A DNA stretch of 64,000 nucleotides from Candidatus Zixiibacteriota bacterium (GCA_020051695.1 JAGVQM010000006.1:62001-126000); one strand, 5' to 3'. Positions 34,304 to 44,134 are shown, counted from the stretch's first letter. Numbers and translations: made by a program. The notes: generated by a model not told the origin, from the letters alone.

Positions 34304-35314
34304 TTATATCCGCAGGCGTGCCAACATATCCTCTGTTGCCGGTTGGACCGTGATTGTTCCGCTGGTGCCGGCCCGTGTCCACGTGACCTTGACTTCGCGA
34401 TCACCCCGTCTGCGGCTGAACCGCGCAGTCAGCCCGCAGGCCGTTCGCCGGGCATCCTCGCAATCGGCGCCGCGGATCAGGGTCAGGGGTGAACCGGTAT
34501 TCATAACTTCACAAAACACATCACCCGGCCCGGCAATCGTTTCGATCTTTTTGTTGTCTTCCTCATTGCGCCCGACAATGATCTTCGTTTGGGGCGAAAA
34601 GCGGAAATGCCGCCCGGCGCGCAATAAATTGATGTCGGTGTACGACGCCAGCGGATCATGGTCCAACAGGTCTTTCAACTTGCGCGCATAATCAGGGTTG
34701 GTCAGCAGGCATCCGCCGGCGGGGGAGGGATAATCGGTCAATCCGAACTCCCGAGCCAGCTCCATTTGCCGTTTGCGCGACCGTCCGGAGATATCCTCCA
34801 GTTGTTCGCGGTCGACCAGCCCCTGCAACTCGGGAATCGTCGGCTCCAGTAATTTCGCCGATAACGGGCGCAACAGACGTCCTTTCAAACCCGACTCGCG
34901 GACCGTTAAATTCATTTTATCGCGCATCTGGGAAAACGGCCGCTGGCCCAGCACCTCACCGGAGATCACAAAATCGGCATTGACGATTTCCATGTATTCT
35001 TTCGCCTGCGCCAGCATTAAAATCCGGCAATCCACGCAGGGGTTCATGTTTTTTCCCCGGCCGTGTTTCGGGTCGCGGACGATCTCGATAAATTTCTGCC
35101 CGAGGTGCATCATCTTCACTTCGAACCCGAATTTTTCGGCCACGGGATAGGGGTCATGCGAACAGGACGATTTATCGCCGGGGTCGCAGCCGAAATGCAT
35201 AAGAAAGGTCAACGCGGTGACTTTGACCTCTTGTTTCAACATCAGGAGCACGGCCAGACATGAGTCCAGTCCGCCGGAGAATAACGCGATGGCATGTGGT
35301 TGTGATGCGCTCAT
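34304..35314 (-). CDS. PP-loop ATPase, tRNA-thiolation-like (MnmA/ThiI superfamily)
   Basis: A 336-residue adenine-nucleotide alpha hydrolase. The pyrophosphatase loop SGGLDS is at residues 13-18, right after the first strand AIALF. Conserved Cys pairs follow in NPCVDCRILML and AGGCLLTNPD, the arrangement of tRNA sulfur-transfer enzymes in which one Cys carries persulfide. The C-terminal third (after about residue 235) contains an NKK/GRNEEDNKKI segment and a small beta domain. It is shorter than MnmA and lacks the ThiI THUMP domain, so the exact substrate tRNA position is not settled. It lies next to tRNA-Gly but on its own transcript. Confidence 0.75.
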   Translation of the reverse strand: MSASQPHAIALFSGGLDSCLAVLLMLKQEVKVTALTFLMHFGCDPGDKSSCSHDPYPVAEKFGFEVKMMHLGQKFIEIVRDPKHGRGKNMNPCVDCRILMLAQAKEYMEIVNADFVISGEVLGQRPFSQMRDKMNLTVRESGLKGRLLRPLSAKLLEPTIPELQGLVDREQLEDISGRSRKRQMELAREFGLTDYPSPAGGCLLTNPDYARKLKDLLDHDPLASYTDINLLRAGRHFRFSPQTKIIVGRNEEDNKKIETIAGPGDVFCEVMNTGSPLTLIRGADCEDARRTACGLTARFSRRRGDREVKVTWTRAGTSGTITVQPATEDMLARLRI

Positions 35315-35431
35315 GAGTTATTCCTGATCTCCCGTTTGGCCCGGCCGCCCTGCCGCATATGAAACGCTGCCGACCGGATGAGTGTTGGCCTTAGAGTGTA
35401 ACGGGAAAACCGTCAAAGGAGTAATCGTGGG

Positions 35432-36862
35432 CTAGAGAAACCACATTGCCGAGGAGTCCGCCAATTTGATAAACAATTCCGGACAGACCCCGATGACCAC
35501 CAGCGCCACCGCGGCGAAAACCAGCGTGAAGATCAGTCCTAAAGAGACCGGCGCCGGCGGCGTCTCGCTCTCGGGAATTTTCATGAAACAGTAGACCGGG
35601 GCGCGCAGGTAATAGTAGACGGAAACGATGGAATTCACCGCGGCGATAATCACCAGCCAGATAAAACCGTGCTGGATCGCCTGCTCAAAAATATAGAATT
35701 TGGCCACAAACCCGGCCACTGGCGGGATTCCCGCCAGCGAAACCATGAACAACGCCAGCGCAAGCGCCAGCGCGGGGTTGGTCTTGCCCTGCCCGGCACA
35801 ATTATCAAAACTCAGTGATTCTTCCTGTTTGCCTTCCAGCGCGGAAATGACCGCGAACGCGCCCACCGCGGCGATGAAATAGCCCAACAAATAAAACCCG
35901 ATCAATCCCACGGCCGCCTGCCCGCCGATCACCAGCCCGATCAGCGCGTACCCGGCATGGGCAATCCCCGAATAAGCCAGCATCCGTTTGACCGAACTTT
36001 GCGTGATCGCCAGGAAATTGCCGACGGTCATCGACAGCACCGCCAGCATCCAGACAAAGCGCCAGATAATCGGGTCGGAAATTGAAAAAGTCCAGATGAT
36101 CAGCCGCAGTAATACCGCAAACGCCGCCACTTTCGGGCCGGCCGCAAAGAAGGCAGTAACCGCCGTGGGCGCACCCTCATAGGCATCGGGCTCCCACATA
36201 TGAAAAGGCACCGCGGCGATCTTAAAAGCCAGCCCGATCAAGATTAAAAGCATCCCGGAGATGCCGACAAAGCTCAGCCCTGCGCCGTCGGCCCAGGCCG
36301 CGGCGATTTCCTCCAGCCGCAGCGAACCGGTCGCGCCATACACCAGCGCGATGCCATACAGCAGAAAACCCGAGGCGAACGCGCCCATCAGGAAATATTT
36401 GGCCCCGGCCTCCACCGAACGGCTGCTGGACCGGCGCAGCGCGGCCATGATGTACAACGGGATAGACATGATCTCCATACCCAGAAACACAATAACCAGG
36501 TTCGCCGCGCTGATCAGCAGCAGCATCCCCAGTACGGAAAATAAAACCAGCGCGTAAAATTCACCATGGTAAGCCCGTTGTTCAGCCAGTGAGCCGGCCG
36601 CCACCGCCACCGCCAGGACCGATCCCAACAATACGAGCGTCGCAAAGAAGATAAAAAACCGGTCGAAAATGACCATCCCCGAAAACAACAAGCCCACCTG
36701 GCCGTCCGACAGCCACAGTAGAACACCGGCGGCCAGCAACACCAGGATGGTACACACCGGCTGTAGGGTGCGTTTGTTCTCCCGGCCAAACGCCTCATAC
36801 AGTAACAGGAGTGTTCCGCCGAGCGCCAGGAGCAGTTGGGGGGAGAACATGGTCAGGTTCAT
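35432..36862 (-). CDS. nuoN: NADH-quinone oxidoreductase subunit N
   Basis: Antiporter-like membrane subunit of complex I, 476 residues with about 14 hydrophobic spans. Typical stretches are GMEIMSIPLYIMAALRR, the conserved Lys region AVPFHMWEPDAYEGAPTAVT with its functional Lys/His neighbourhood, and VSLAGIPPVAGFVAKFYIF. It is the last gene of the nuoJKLMN block, overlapping the nuoM stop by 4 bases (ATGA). It helps translocate protons to the periplasm as electrons pass to the quinone. Confidence 0.96.
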   Translation of the reverse strand: MNLTMFSPQLLLALGGTLLLLYEAFGRENKRTLQPVCTILVLLAAGVLLWLSDGQVGLLFSGMVIFDRFFIFFATLVLLGSVLAVAVAAGSLAEQRAYHGEFYALVLFSVLGMLLLISAANLVIVFLGMEIMSIPLYIMAALRRSSSRSVEAGAKYFLMGAFASGFLLYGIALVYGATGSLRLEEIAAAWADGAGLSFVGISGMLLILIGLAFKIAAVPFHMWEPDAYEGAPTAVTAFFAAGPKVAAFAVLLRLIIWTFSISDPIIWRFVWMLAVLSMTVGNFLAITQSSVKRMLAYSGIAHAGYALIGLVIGGQAAVGLIGFYLLGYFIAAVGAFAVISALEGKQEESLSFDNCAGQGKTNPALALALALFMVSLAGIPPVAGFVAKFYIFEQAIQHGFIWLVIIAAVNSIVSVYYYLRAPVYCFMKIPESETPPAPVSLGLIFTLVFAAVALVVIGVCPELFIKLADSSAMWFL

Positions 36863-38433
36863 GGCCGGATATCCTCCTCCGGCTCATTCGTCACCGGCAC
36901 GGCGGCCGGTCCGACGAATAATGTCGGCGTAAGTGCTTGTTCGCGCACAATCCGCACCTGTTCGACTCGGCTGAGCACCCGCTGCAGCGCCGGCTCCATT
37001 CGTTCCAAAAATGGTTTAGGATAGAGGCCGATCACGAAGATCATCACAATCAGCGGCACCATCACCGCGCGTTCGCGCAGGGTCATATCCGTCACGCGGT
37101 CATTCTCCGGATTGGTCACCTTGCCGAAAAATACCCGCTGGAACATCCACAGCATATAGCCTGCGGCCAGCACGATTCCCGCGGTACCGAATACCGCCGC
37201 GATTGTCTGTGAGCGAAACGCACCCAACAGGATCAAAAATTCACCGACGAAGCCGTTGGTCCCGGGCAAACCCACCGAGGAGAGCATGGTGATCATGAAA
37301 AAGACGCCGTACACCGGGACGACTTTGAATAACCCGCCGTAATCGGCGATCAGCCGCGTGTGCCGCCGTTCATAAATAATCCCCACCAGCAGGAATAACG
37401 CTCCGGTCGACAAGCCATGGTTGAGTTGCTGTAGCAGCGAACCGGTGAAACCGATGGTATTCAGCGCACACATCCCCAGCATCACAAACCCCAGGTGCGA
37501 TACCGAAGAATAGGCCACCAGCGATTTGATGTCTTTTTGCACCATCGCCACCAGCGCGCCGTAAATAATCCCGATAACCGACAAGACCACCAGATAGGGC
37601 AGCGCGTCCAGAAACGCGGCGGGGAACAGCGGGATGGCAAAACGCAGGAAACCATACGTGCCCATTTTCAGCAGCACTCCGGCCAGGATAATCGAACCGG
37701 CGGTCGGCGCCTGCACGTGCGCATCAGGGAGCCACGTATGAAACGGGAACAGGGGGACTTTGATCGCGAAGGCCAGCGCAAAGGCCAAAAACAACCACAA
37801 CTGCTGCGCCGCAGGAATATCGAACTGTGACCAGACCATCAAATCAAACGTCCATACACCCGTATGCTGATGGACCACGTTGGCCGTGTAGATAATGGCG
37901 ACCAGCATAAACAAACTGCCGGTGATCGTATACAGCACAAACTTGATTGTCGCGTAGATCCGGTTGACCCCGCCCCAGATGCCGATGAGGAAATACATCG
38001 GCAGCAGCATCAGTTCCCAGAACACATAAAATAAGAATAAGTCGGTGGCGCAGAATGTACCGACCATCCCGGCTTCGAGGACCAGGAAGGCAATGAAATA
38101 CCCTTTGACTCGTTCTTTGATCCCGGCGAACGAAGCCCACACCGAAATCACTGTCAGAAATGTCGTTAACAGCACGAGGAACAAACTGATCCCGTCGATC
38201 CCGACCTGATAACTGACTCCCAGCGCATCCGACCACACCCAACGCGCGACAAATTGATAGCCCGCGCCCGTTTCAAAAGCAAACAATAGATACAACGAGG
38301 CCACGAATTCAAGCAGCGTGGCGACTAAGGCATAGATGCGGATTGCATCATGCCGGTCACTGCGGACCAGCGTGAGGACCCCCGCCGTGATCAACGGCCA
38401 GAAGATTAAAAATGTCAGGATCGTCGAATCCAT
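36859..38433 (-). CDS. nuoM: NADH-quinone oxidoreductase subunit M
   Basis: Antiporter-like membrane subunit, 524 residues. It contains the invariant TM5 Glu region FYVFWELMLLPMYFLIGIWG, the Lys and His of KVPLFPFHTWLPDAHVQAPT, and SSVGLPGTNGFVGEFLILLG. A periplasm- or cytoplasm-facing C-terminal tail of about 40 residues ends in an acidic stretch. It overlaps nuoN and follows nuoL by 6 bases. All proton-path residues that can be recognised are present. Confidence 0.96.
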   Translation of the reverse strand: MDSTILTFLIFWPLITAGVLTLVRSDRHDAIRIYALVATLLEFVASLYLLFAFETGAGYQFVARWVWSDALGVSYQVGIDGISLFLVLLTTFLTVISVWASFAGIKERVKGYFIAFLVLEAGMVGTFCATDLFLFYVFWELMLLPMYFLIGIWGGVNRIYATIKFVLYTITGSLFMLVAIIYTANVVHQHTGVWTFDLMVWSQFDIPAAQQLWLFLAFALAFAIKVPLFPFHTWLPDAHVQAPTAGSIILAGVLLKMGTYGFLRFAIPLFPAAFLDALPYLVVLSVIGIIYGALVAMVQKDIKSLVAYSSVSHLGFVMLGMCALNTIGFTGSLLQQLNHGLSTGALFLLVGIIYERRHTRLIADYGGLFKVVPVYGVFFMITMLSSVGLPGTNGFVGEFLILLGAFRSQTIAAVFGTAGIVLAAGYMLWMFQRVFFGKVTNPENDRVTDMTLRERAVMVPLIVMIFVIGLYPKPFLERMEPALQRVLSRVEQVRIVREQALTPTLFVGPAAVPVTNEPEEDIRP

Positions 38434-38439
38434 GTCCGC

Positions 38440-40356
38440 CTAACTCAACACATAAATCAACCAGGCGAGGACTGCTACACTGCCCAGAGCAAAGGTTGCA
38501 GCATATCCGCGGAAATACCCGTTTTGCGGCTGCGCGCCGGCCTGGCCCAGTTGTCTGACGAACGCTGCCAGCCCATTGACCGAACCGTCAATGACCAGTT
38601 CATCAAAATATTTCCACAACCAGCGCGAACCGCCGACAATCGGCCGCACAATGACCAGGTGATAGAACTCGTCGATATAATACTTGTTCTGCACCAGCCG
38701 GTATACTGCGGGGAACTTGTTTTTCAGGTTCTCCGGCGCGGTGGAACCTCTCAGATACCAGCGATAGGCCCAGATAAAACCGAGCAGCGCAATGCCGACC
38801 GATAACCCCATTAATAAGAATTCGGTACTGTGAGCGTGGTTTACACCGTGCGGCAACAGTTCCTCGGCCGCGGCAAATACCGGCGCGAGATAATGCTCAA
38901 ACGAGTTGCCGCCGCCCAGCACTTTGGGCCAGCCGATCCACCCGCCGACAAATGATAAAATACCCAGGATGACCAGCGGGCCGGTCATCGACATCGGTGA
39001 TTCGTGCACTTTGGTTGCGGTTTCCTCGGAAAACCGTGACTTGCCGTAGAACGCCAGAAAAAACAGCCGGAACATATAAAACGCCGTTAATCCCGCAGTC
39101 AATACCCCGACAACCCAGAACGCCACACCGCCCAGCGGGGAGGCGAAACTGCTCCACAAAATTTCATCTTTCGACACAAACCCCGCCAGTCCCGGAAAGC
39201 CGGAGATCGCCAGCGTGGCCACCCCGAAGGTCAGAAACGTCGCCGGGAGATATTTCCGCAGGCCGCCCATGTGGCGCAAGTCCTGTTCATGGTGCAACGC
39301 GTGGATTACCGAACCCGCACCCAAAAACAGCAACGCCTTGAAAAACGCATGCGTCATCAGATGGAAAATCGCTGCGGAAAATGCCGCTACCCCGCAGGCC
39401 AGGAACATATACCCCAGCTGGCTGATCGTCGAGTAGGCCAGCACGCGTTTGATGTCGTTTTGCACGGTGGCCATTGTCGCAGCAAACAGCGCAGTCGCCG
39501 CCCCGATGATCGCCACTACCAACAGCGCGGTGGGGGACAGGGCAAACAATACCGAGCAGCGGGCCACCATATACACTCCCGCCGTGACCATCGTTGCCGC
39601 GTGGATCAACGCTGAAACCGGGGTCGGGCCTTCCATGGCATCAGGCAGCCAGACATAGAGCGGAATCTGCGCCGACTTGCCGGTGGCGCCTAAAAACAAT
39701 AACAGACAAATCGCCGTCACCAGAGTATCGCCGGGGACAAACATCTCCGGCGCCGCGGCAAAAACCTCGGGAAAATACACGCTGCCGAATTTCCAGAAGA
39801 TCAGCATGATTCCCAGCGCAAAGCCAAAATCGCCGATCCGGTTGACAATGAACGCCTTTTTCCCGGCGTTGGCCGCCGAATCTTTCTGAAACCAGAACCC
39901 GATCAACAGATAGGAACACAACCCGACACCTTCCCACCCCATGTATAACAGCAGGAAATTGTCGGCCAGAACCAGCACCAGCATGAAAAACACGAATAAA
40001 TTCAAATACGCGAAGTATCGCGAAAACCGCTCGTCCTGCGCCATGTACCCGGTGGAATACACGTGGATTAAAAACGCGACGCCGGAAACGGTCACGGCCA
40101 TCACCGCCGAGAGATGGTCCAGCAGGAAACCGAACGAGACGGTAAACCTCCCTGCAACAATCCACTCGGCCAGCGTGAAACGGTGCGGTCCCTCGCCAAG
40201 GAACAACATCGCCAGCAGCGAGAGGATAAACGATGCGAACACCGTCAGGCACCCCAGCACCCCCGAGCCGTACCGCGTCAGACGGCGGCCGAACAGCCCG
40301 TTGATCATGAAGCCGATCAGCGGAAACACCGGTATGAGCCAGATTGTGTTCAGCAT
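38440..40356 (-). CDS. nuoL: NADH-quinone oxidoreductase subunit L
   Basis: The largest membrane subunit of complex I, 638 residues, with the core antiporter fold and the long lateral helix near the C-terminus. Motifs include LLYMGWEGVGLCSYLLIGFW with the conserved Glu, PLYVWLPDAMEGPTPVSALI with TM7 Lys nearby (GATGKSAQ), and HAFFKALLFLGAGSVIH. The final span FALGSVAVLAWLIYVLS anchors the C-terminus. It lies between nuoK and nuoM in the usual order. Confidence 0.96.
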   Translation of the reverse strand: MLNTIWLIPVFPLIGFMINGLFGRRLTRYGSGVLGCLTVFASFILSLLAMLFLGEGPHRFTLAEWIVAGRFTVSFGFLLDHLSAVMAVTVSGVAFLIHVYSTGYMAQDERFSRYFAYLNLFVFFMLVLVLADNFLLLYMGWEGVGLCSYLLIGFWFQKDSAANAGKKAFIVNRIGDFGFALGIMLIFWKFGSVYFPEVFAAAPEMFVPGDTLVTAICLLLFLGATGKSAQIPLYVWLPDAMEGPTPVSALIHAATMVTAGVYMVARCSVLFALSPTALLVVAIIGAATALFAATMATVQNDIKRVLAYSTISQLGYMFLACGVAAFSAAIFHLMTHAFFKALLFLGAGSVIHALHHEQDLRHMGGLRKYLPATFLTFGVATLAISGFPGLAGFVSKDEILWSSFASPLGGVAFWVVGVLTAGLTAFYMFRLFFLAFYGKSRFSEETATKVHESPMSMTGPLVILGILSFVGGWIGWPKVLGGGNSFEHYLAPVFAAAEELLPHGVNHAHSTEFLLMGLSVGIALLGFIWAYRWYLRGSTAPENLKNKFPAVYRLVQNKYYIDEFYHLVIVRPIVGGSRWLWKYFDELVIDGSVNGLAAFVRQLGQAGAQPQNGYFRGYAATFALGSVAVLAWLIYVLS

Positions 40357-40393
40357 GTGTCGTGTCGCGGTGCTCGTTTGGACTAAGACCCGC

Positions 40394-40696
40394 TCAGCCC
40401 TTCAGGATATTTAATTCATCCACATCAACAGTATTCTTGCGCCGGAAGATGGCGATGACCAGCGACAAACCCACCGCGGCTTCGGCGGCGGCCACCACAA
40501 AAATGATGAATACAAAAACATGCGCGCCCGGATCGGCATGCCAGCGCGCAAAACTGATCAACGCCAGGTTCGCCGCGTTGAGCATCAGCTCCACCGACAT
40601 CAGGATGGTGATCAGGTTGCGCGAGATCAAAACTCCCACCGTGCCCAATCCGAAAAGCACTGCCGAGACCAGCAGATAATGCGACAGCGGGATCAT
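40394..40696 (-). CDS. nuoK: NADH-quinone oxidoreductase subunit K
   Basis: A 100-residue three-span subunit, the MrpC-like part of the membrane arm. It has the two conserved Glu in ILMSVELMLNAANLALI and VAAAEAAVGLSLVIA, which form part of the proton wire. Length and motifs are textbook. Its ATG overlaps the nuoJ stop by 4 bases. A 37-base spacer separates it from nuoL. Confidence 0.97.
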   Translation of the reverse strand: MIPLSHYLLVSAVLFGLGTVGVLISRNLITILMSVELMLNAANLALISFARWHADPGAHVFVFIIFVVAAAEAAVGLSLVIAIFRRKNTVDVDELNILKG

Positions 40697-41223
40697 GAAC
40701 GCTCCTCCGGGGGTTGCGCTTCCTCACGTTTTCCGGCCAGCACCAGCGCCCCGGCCACCGCGATCAACAATAGAATAGAGGTCAACTCAAAAGGCAGTAA
40801 ATACTCTCCAAATAACAACCGTCCCACTTGCGCGACCGAGCCGAATTCAGCGGCCACCACTTGCCCGTCTGTTGGGCTGGATGAGACAAACGCCCGGGCA
40901 ATAAGCGAAATTTCGATAATCAGTGTCCCGCCGATCAGGACACCGAAAGAGCGGAGTCCCGGCTTGCGGTTACTGCCGAATTGGTCCTGGTTGAGGTTCA
41001 GAAGCATAACCACAAACAGGAACAAGACCATAATCGCGCCGGCGTAGATGATAATTTGCAGTGCGGCAATGAATTCCGCTGATAGTTGAAGATATAACAC
41101 CGCCAGCGCAAAAAGGACCACCACCAGTGAGAGAACGGAATTAATCGGTTTTGATTGGAAAATAAGGTTTATCGCGGCAGCCCCGGCTACTCCGGCTGCT
41201 ATCCAGAAAACGGCAAAATCCAT
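40693..41223 (-). CDS. nuoJ: NADH-quinone oxidoreductase subunit J
   Basis: A 176-residue, five-span membrane subunit of complex I. The conserved TM3 stretch LQIIIYAGAIMVLFLFVVML, whose pi-bulge is mechanistically important, is intact. It is the first gene of the block; the hydrophilic subunits and NuoA/H/I are not in the window and must be encoded elsewhere. About 625 bases without a gene lie upstream, holding a duplicated hairpin element. Confidence 0.95.
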   Translation of the reverse strand: MDFAVFWIAAGVAGAAAINLIFQSKPINSVLSLVVVLFALAVLYLQLSAEFIAALQIIIYAGAIMVLFLFVVMLLNLNQDQFGSNRKPGLRSFGVLIGGTLIIEISLIARAFVSSSPTDGQVVAAEFGSVAQVGRLLFGEYLLPFELTSILLLIAVAGALVLAGKREEAQPPEERS

Positions 41224-41444
41224 AGTAGTCTGTCCGAAACCAGCTTAAACACTCTCCCAGCCCCGGTCTTCAATGCCCCGGGATCGGGGCCATAATAATC
41301 GGGGGCTCCGCCGAGTGTCAACCCTTTTTATCTGTTTGGGCGACAATGAATACAGGCCACCAGCCGGTTGGCGCGGGATTTTGACTCTACCTGCGGAATT
41401 TTCGGTGAAAATTCAGGTTATGAGCCGGGGACGACGTTAATAAT

Positions 41445-41528
41445 CCAACCGGTGCGCCGATAACTTAAATGCACGGCGTCTACAACCCCCCTCAAAGGCC
41501 GCTAATCACCAAAAGATTGGCGGCCTTT
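41445..41528. repeat. Hairpin-bearing repeat element, copy 1
   Basis: The unit opens CCAACCGGT, continues with GCCGATA and a 36-base block around GCACGGCGTCTACA followed by six C, and ends in a 14-bp hairpin: outer stem AAAGGCCGC/GCGGCCTTT, inner stem AATC/GATT, 7-base loop. A second copy lies 267 bases downstream. The rest of 41224-41848 shows no gene. Confidence 0.75.
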
Positions 41529-41711
41529 CCCCATTTTGGGACGGCGGAAATGCCGATTGCCCGGCAGCTTTTTGCTGAGATTCAATCTGTCGTTTTCTTA
41601 GCCGCGGGTCATGGTCCGATATAACTTTTGCGCTTACCAGACGCAAAGATAGATTTTTCGGTCGGTTTTCGGTTACGGGGTCCGGCAGGGTCTCGGGAGG
41701 GCTTAAGTGGT

Positions 41712-41794
41712 CCAGCCGGTTGCCGATATAAGAAATGCACGGCGTCTACAGCCCCCCTCAAAGGCCGCTTGACTTATATGAGTCGGGCGGCCTT
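41712..41794. repeat. Hairpin-bearing repeat element, copy 2
   Basis: Same layout as copy 1: CCAGCCGGT, GCCGATA, the 36-base block with one mismatch, and a hairpin with the same outer stem. The inner stem is changed on both sides to GACT/AGTC, so pairing is kept although the sequence differs. It lies 55 bases beyond the end of the helicase gene. Confidence 0.75.
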
Positions 41795-41848
41795 CCCTTT
41801 GCTGGGAGCATGGCAATAGTCGATGTCGATAAAACGAGCGATATCGCG

Positions 41849-44134
41849 TCAAGTAACTGCGGAGACTCCCTTGGCCGCCCAGCGCAGCAGCTTTTCCGCG
41901 CCCCGTTTGCCCTCCGGGCCGATTTCACCTTCGGGTCCCACGCAGGATGGGCATCCAGACGAACACGTACACCGGCCGATCAAATCGGCCGCCGCGGAGA
42001 ACAGTTCATCGGACATCCGGAAAATCTTCGCCGACAAACCCACGCCACCGGGGATGTTGTCATACAGGTAAATCGTTGGACGTTGCGAAAAATTCGAACG
42101 CACCTGCGTAATCGCGCGTACATCCCGCACATCACTCATCACCCACAACGGCACAATCGTGCCCAGCGCGTTGGCCGCCGCGTGCAATATCTCTCCCGCG
42201 CGGTGCGGGGGAAAATCGAGGATTTCATGGAAGTTCGGCTCGAATTCATACCAAAACGACGTCGTGTGCATCTCGATCTCCGGCATGGCCAGCGACCCGA
42301 ACCCGACATTTTCATGCGTAAAAAATCTGATCTTTTTATACAACACCGCCACCGAGGTCAACGATACATCACCCAGGGCTTTTTTGCCCCCGGAGCACAG
42401 CGCTTCCTGTTCGACTTCAAGCACTTTCAGGTCGGTCTTGGTCTCCGCGTCGGTATAATAATCGGTATCGATTTCTTTCACATAGGCCCGCCGCCCCTCC
42501 CAGTCGAGTTCCTCGACCTGGTATTGTCCGGCGCCGTGCAGGTAAATCGCCTTGGGGTGCAGAAATTCGGGCGCGGAAAAATAATCGACATCGCCGATTA
42601 CCCGGTTCTGGTGCGAGCGGTCGAGGATCACAAAATTTTCCGGCGAGGCCGACCGCAGGCTTATCTCATTGGCGGGGTAGACCTCTGAGGCCCAGAACCA
42701 TTTGTCTTTGGAACAGTGCACCACACGCTCGCTCGCCAAATGTTCCAGAAACGGCGCGGCCGGTCCGGCGCCGAACGATTCGCCGCCCTCGAAGGGGATC
42801 TCGAATGCCGCGCACTTGATATGCGACATCAGGACCACCAGGTTGTCCGGGTCGATGATCCCGCTTTCGAACGGCCGCCCGAACAGGTATTCCGGATGGG
42901 TCATCAAAAACTGGTTGACCGGCGAGGAATTGCCGACAAAGACTGCCACCGAAACGTCCTGCTTGCGTCCGGCGCGCCCCGCCTGTTGCCAGATCGATGA
43001 AATCGAGCCGGGATAACCGTTGATCACTGCGGCCGACAACGAGCCGATATCAATCCCCAGCTCCAGCGCGTTGGTCGAGACGACGCCTTTAATTGTCCCC
43101 TCGCGCAGTCCCCGCTCGATTGCCCGCCGCTGGTTGGGCAGATATCCGCCACGGTATCCCTCGATGCCGCTCGTGCTTTTCTTCTGCCGGGTCATCGTTT
43201 CCCGCAAATAGGTCAGCAGCAGTTCGACTTGCCGCCGATAGGGGGTAAAGACAATCGTCGGAATATCCATGGCCAGAAATTGCGCGGCGACATCCCGTGA
43301 TTGCAGCAATGCGGACTTGCGGATTCCCAGCTGCTGGTTGACCACCGGCGGATTGATCATGATGAAGTGTTTTTCCCCGGCGGGCGCGCCGTTATCGTCG
43401 ATGGTCGTGAATTCGGTCTCGGCCAGTTTTTCGGCCAATTCCCGCGGGTTTTGGATCGTGGCCGAGCAGGCGATAAACTGCGGGTCCGAACCATAAAACG
43501 CGCAGACTCGTTTGAGCCGTCGCAGTACATTGCCGAGGTGTGACCCAAACACGCCCCGGTAATGATGGACTTCATCGATGACCACGTATTTGATATTCTC
43601 AAACAATTTAATCCACTTGGTATGGTGCGGCAGGATGCCCGCGTGCAGCATGTCCGGGTTGGTGATCACGATATGCCCTGCTGCGCGGATTTTTTTGCGG
43701 GCGTCGCCCGGCGTGTCGCCGTCAAACGTGTGCGCTTTGATGTCTAGCCCGACGGCATCGATCAAGGCCAGTACCTCGTCCATCTGGTCCTGGGCCAGCG
43801 CCTTGGTGGGAAATAAATACAACGCGCGGTATTCCGGGTGCGCGGCCATCGCCGCCAGCACCGGCAGGTTATAACACAGGGTCTTGCCCGAGGCGGTGGG
43901 GGTCACAACGACCGGGTTTTTGCCGGCCTTAATCGCGTCCCACGCGGCGCGCTGATGCGAGTATAACTGCGAAATCCCGCGCGAGCGCAGGACATCGGCC
44001 AGCCGGGAATCGAGGTCCAGGGGGAATTCGGCGTATTTGCCCGCGCGGCGCGGTATGTGCTGCCAGTGCACGATATTCCGCGCGAATTTGGGATCGCTTT
44101 TGAATTGGTCCAGAATCTGCACCAGATTGATCAT
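41849..44134 (-). CDS. MrfA-like DEAD/DEAH helicase with DUF1998
   Basis: A 761-residue SF2 helicase. Motifs run in order: Q-like SHQRAAWDAI, Walker A TPTASGKT, Ia LFPTKALAQDQ, DEVH in VIDEVHHYRG, SATIQNP, then the second RecA domain with STNALELGIDIGSLSAAV and QQAGRAGR. The C-terminal DUF1998/MZB region ends with the Cys cluster CTCSSGCPSCVGP. This matches Bacillus subtilis MrfA (YprA), a 3'-5' helicase for repair of mitomycin adducts. MrfB, its exonuclease partner, is not beside it. The upstream gene on the same strand is the archaemetzincin-like protein, 103 bases away. Confidence 0.9.
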   Translation of the reverse strand: MINLVQILDQFKSDPKFARNIVHWQHIPRRAGKYAEFPLDLDSRLADVLRSRGISQLYSHQRAAWDAIKAGKNPVVVTPTASGKTLCYNLPVLAAMAAHPEYRALYLFPTKALAQDQMDEVLALIDAVGLDIKAHTFDGDTPGDARKKIRAAGHIVITNPDMLHAGILPHHTKWIKLFENIKYVVIDEVHHYRGVFGSHLGNVLRRLKRVCAFYGSDPQFIACSATIQNPRELAEKLAETEFTTIDDNGAPAGEKHFIMINPPVVNQQLGIRKSALLQSRDVAAQFLAMDIPTIVFTPYRRQVELLLTYLRETMTRQKKSTSGIEGYRGGYLPNQRRAIERGLREGTIKGVVSTNALELGIDIGSLSAAVINGYPGSISSIWQQAGRAGRKQDVSVAVFVGNSSPVNQFLMTHPEYLFGRPFESGIIDPDNLVVLMSHIKCAAFEIPFEGGESFGAGPAAPFLEHLASERVVHCSKDKWFWASEVYPANEISLRSASPENFVILDRSHQNRVIGDVDYFSAPEFLHPKAIYLHGAGQYQVEELDWEGRRAYVKEIDTDYYTDAETKTDLKVLEVEQEALCSGGKKALGDVSLTSVAVLYKKIRFFTHENVGFGSLAMPEIEMHTTSFWYEFEPNFHEILDFPPHRAGEILHAAANALGTIVPLWVMSDVRDVRAITQVRSNFSQRPTIYLYDNIPGGVGLSAKIFRMSDELFSAAADLIGRCTCSSGCPSCVGPEGEIGPEGKRGAEKLLRWAAKGVSAVT

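Noticed and set aside
41735-42688. Plus-strand open frame of 317 codons
   Set aside because: Antisense to the C-terminal half of the MrfA-like helicase; it would also start inside repeat copy 2.
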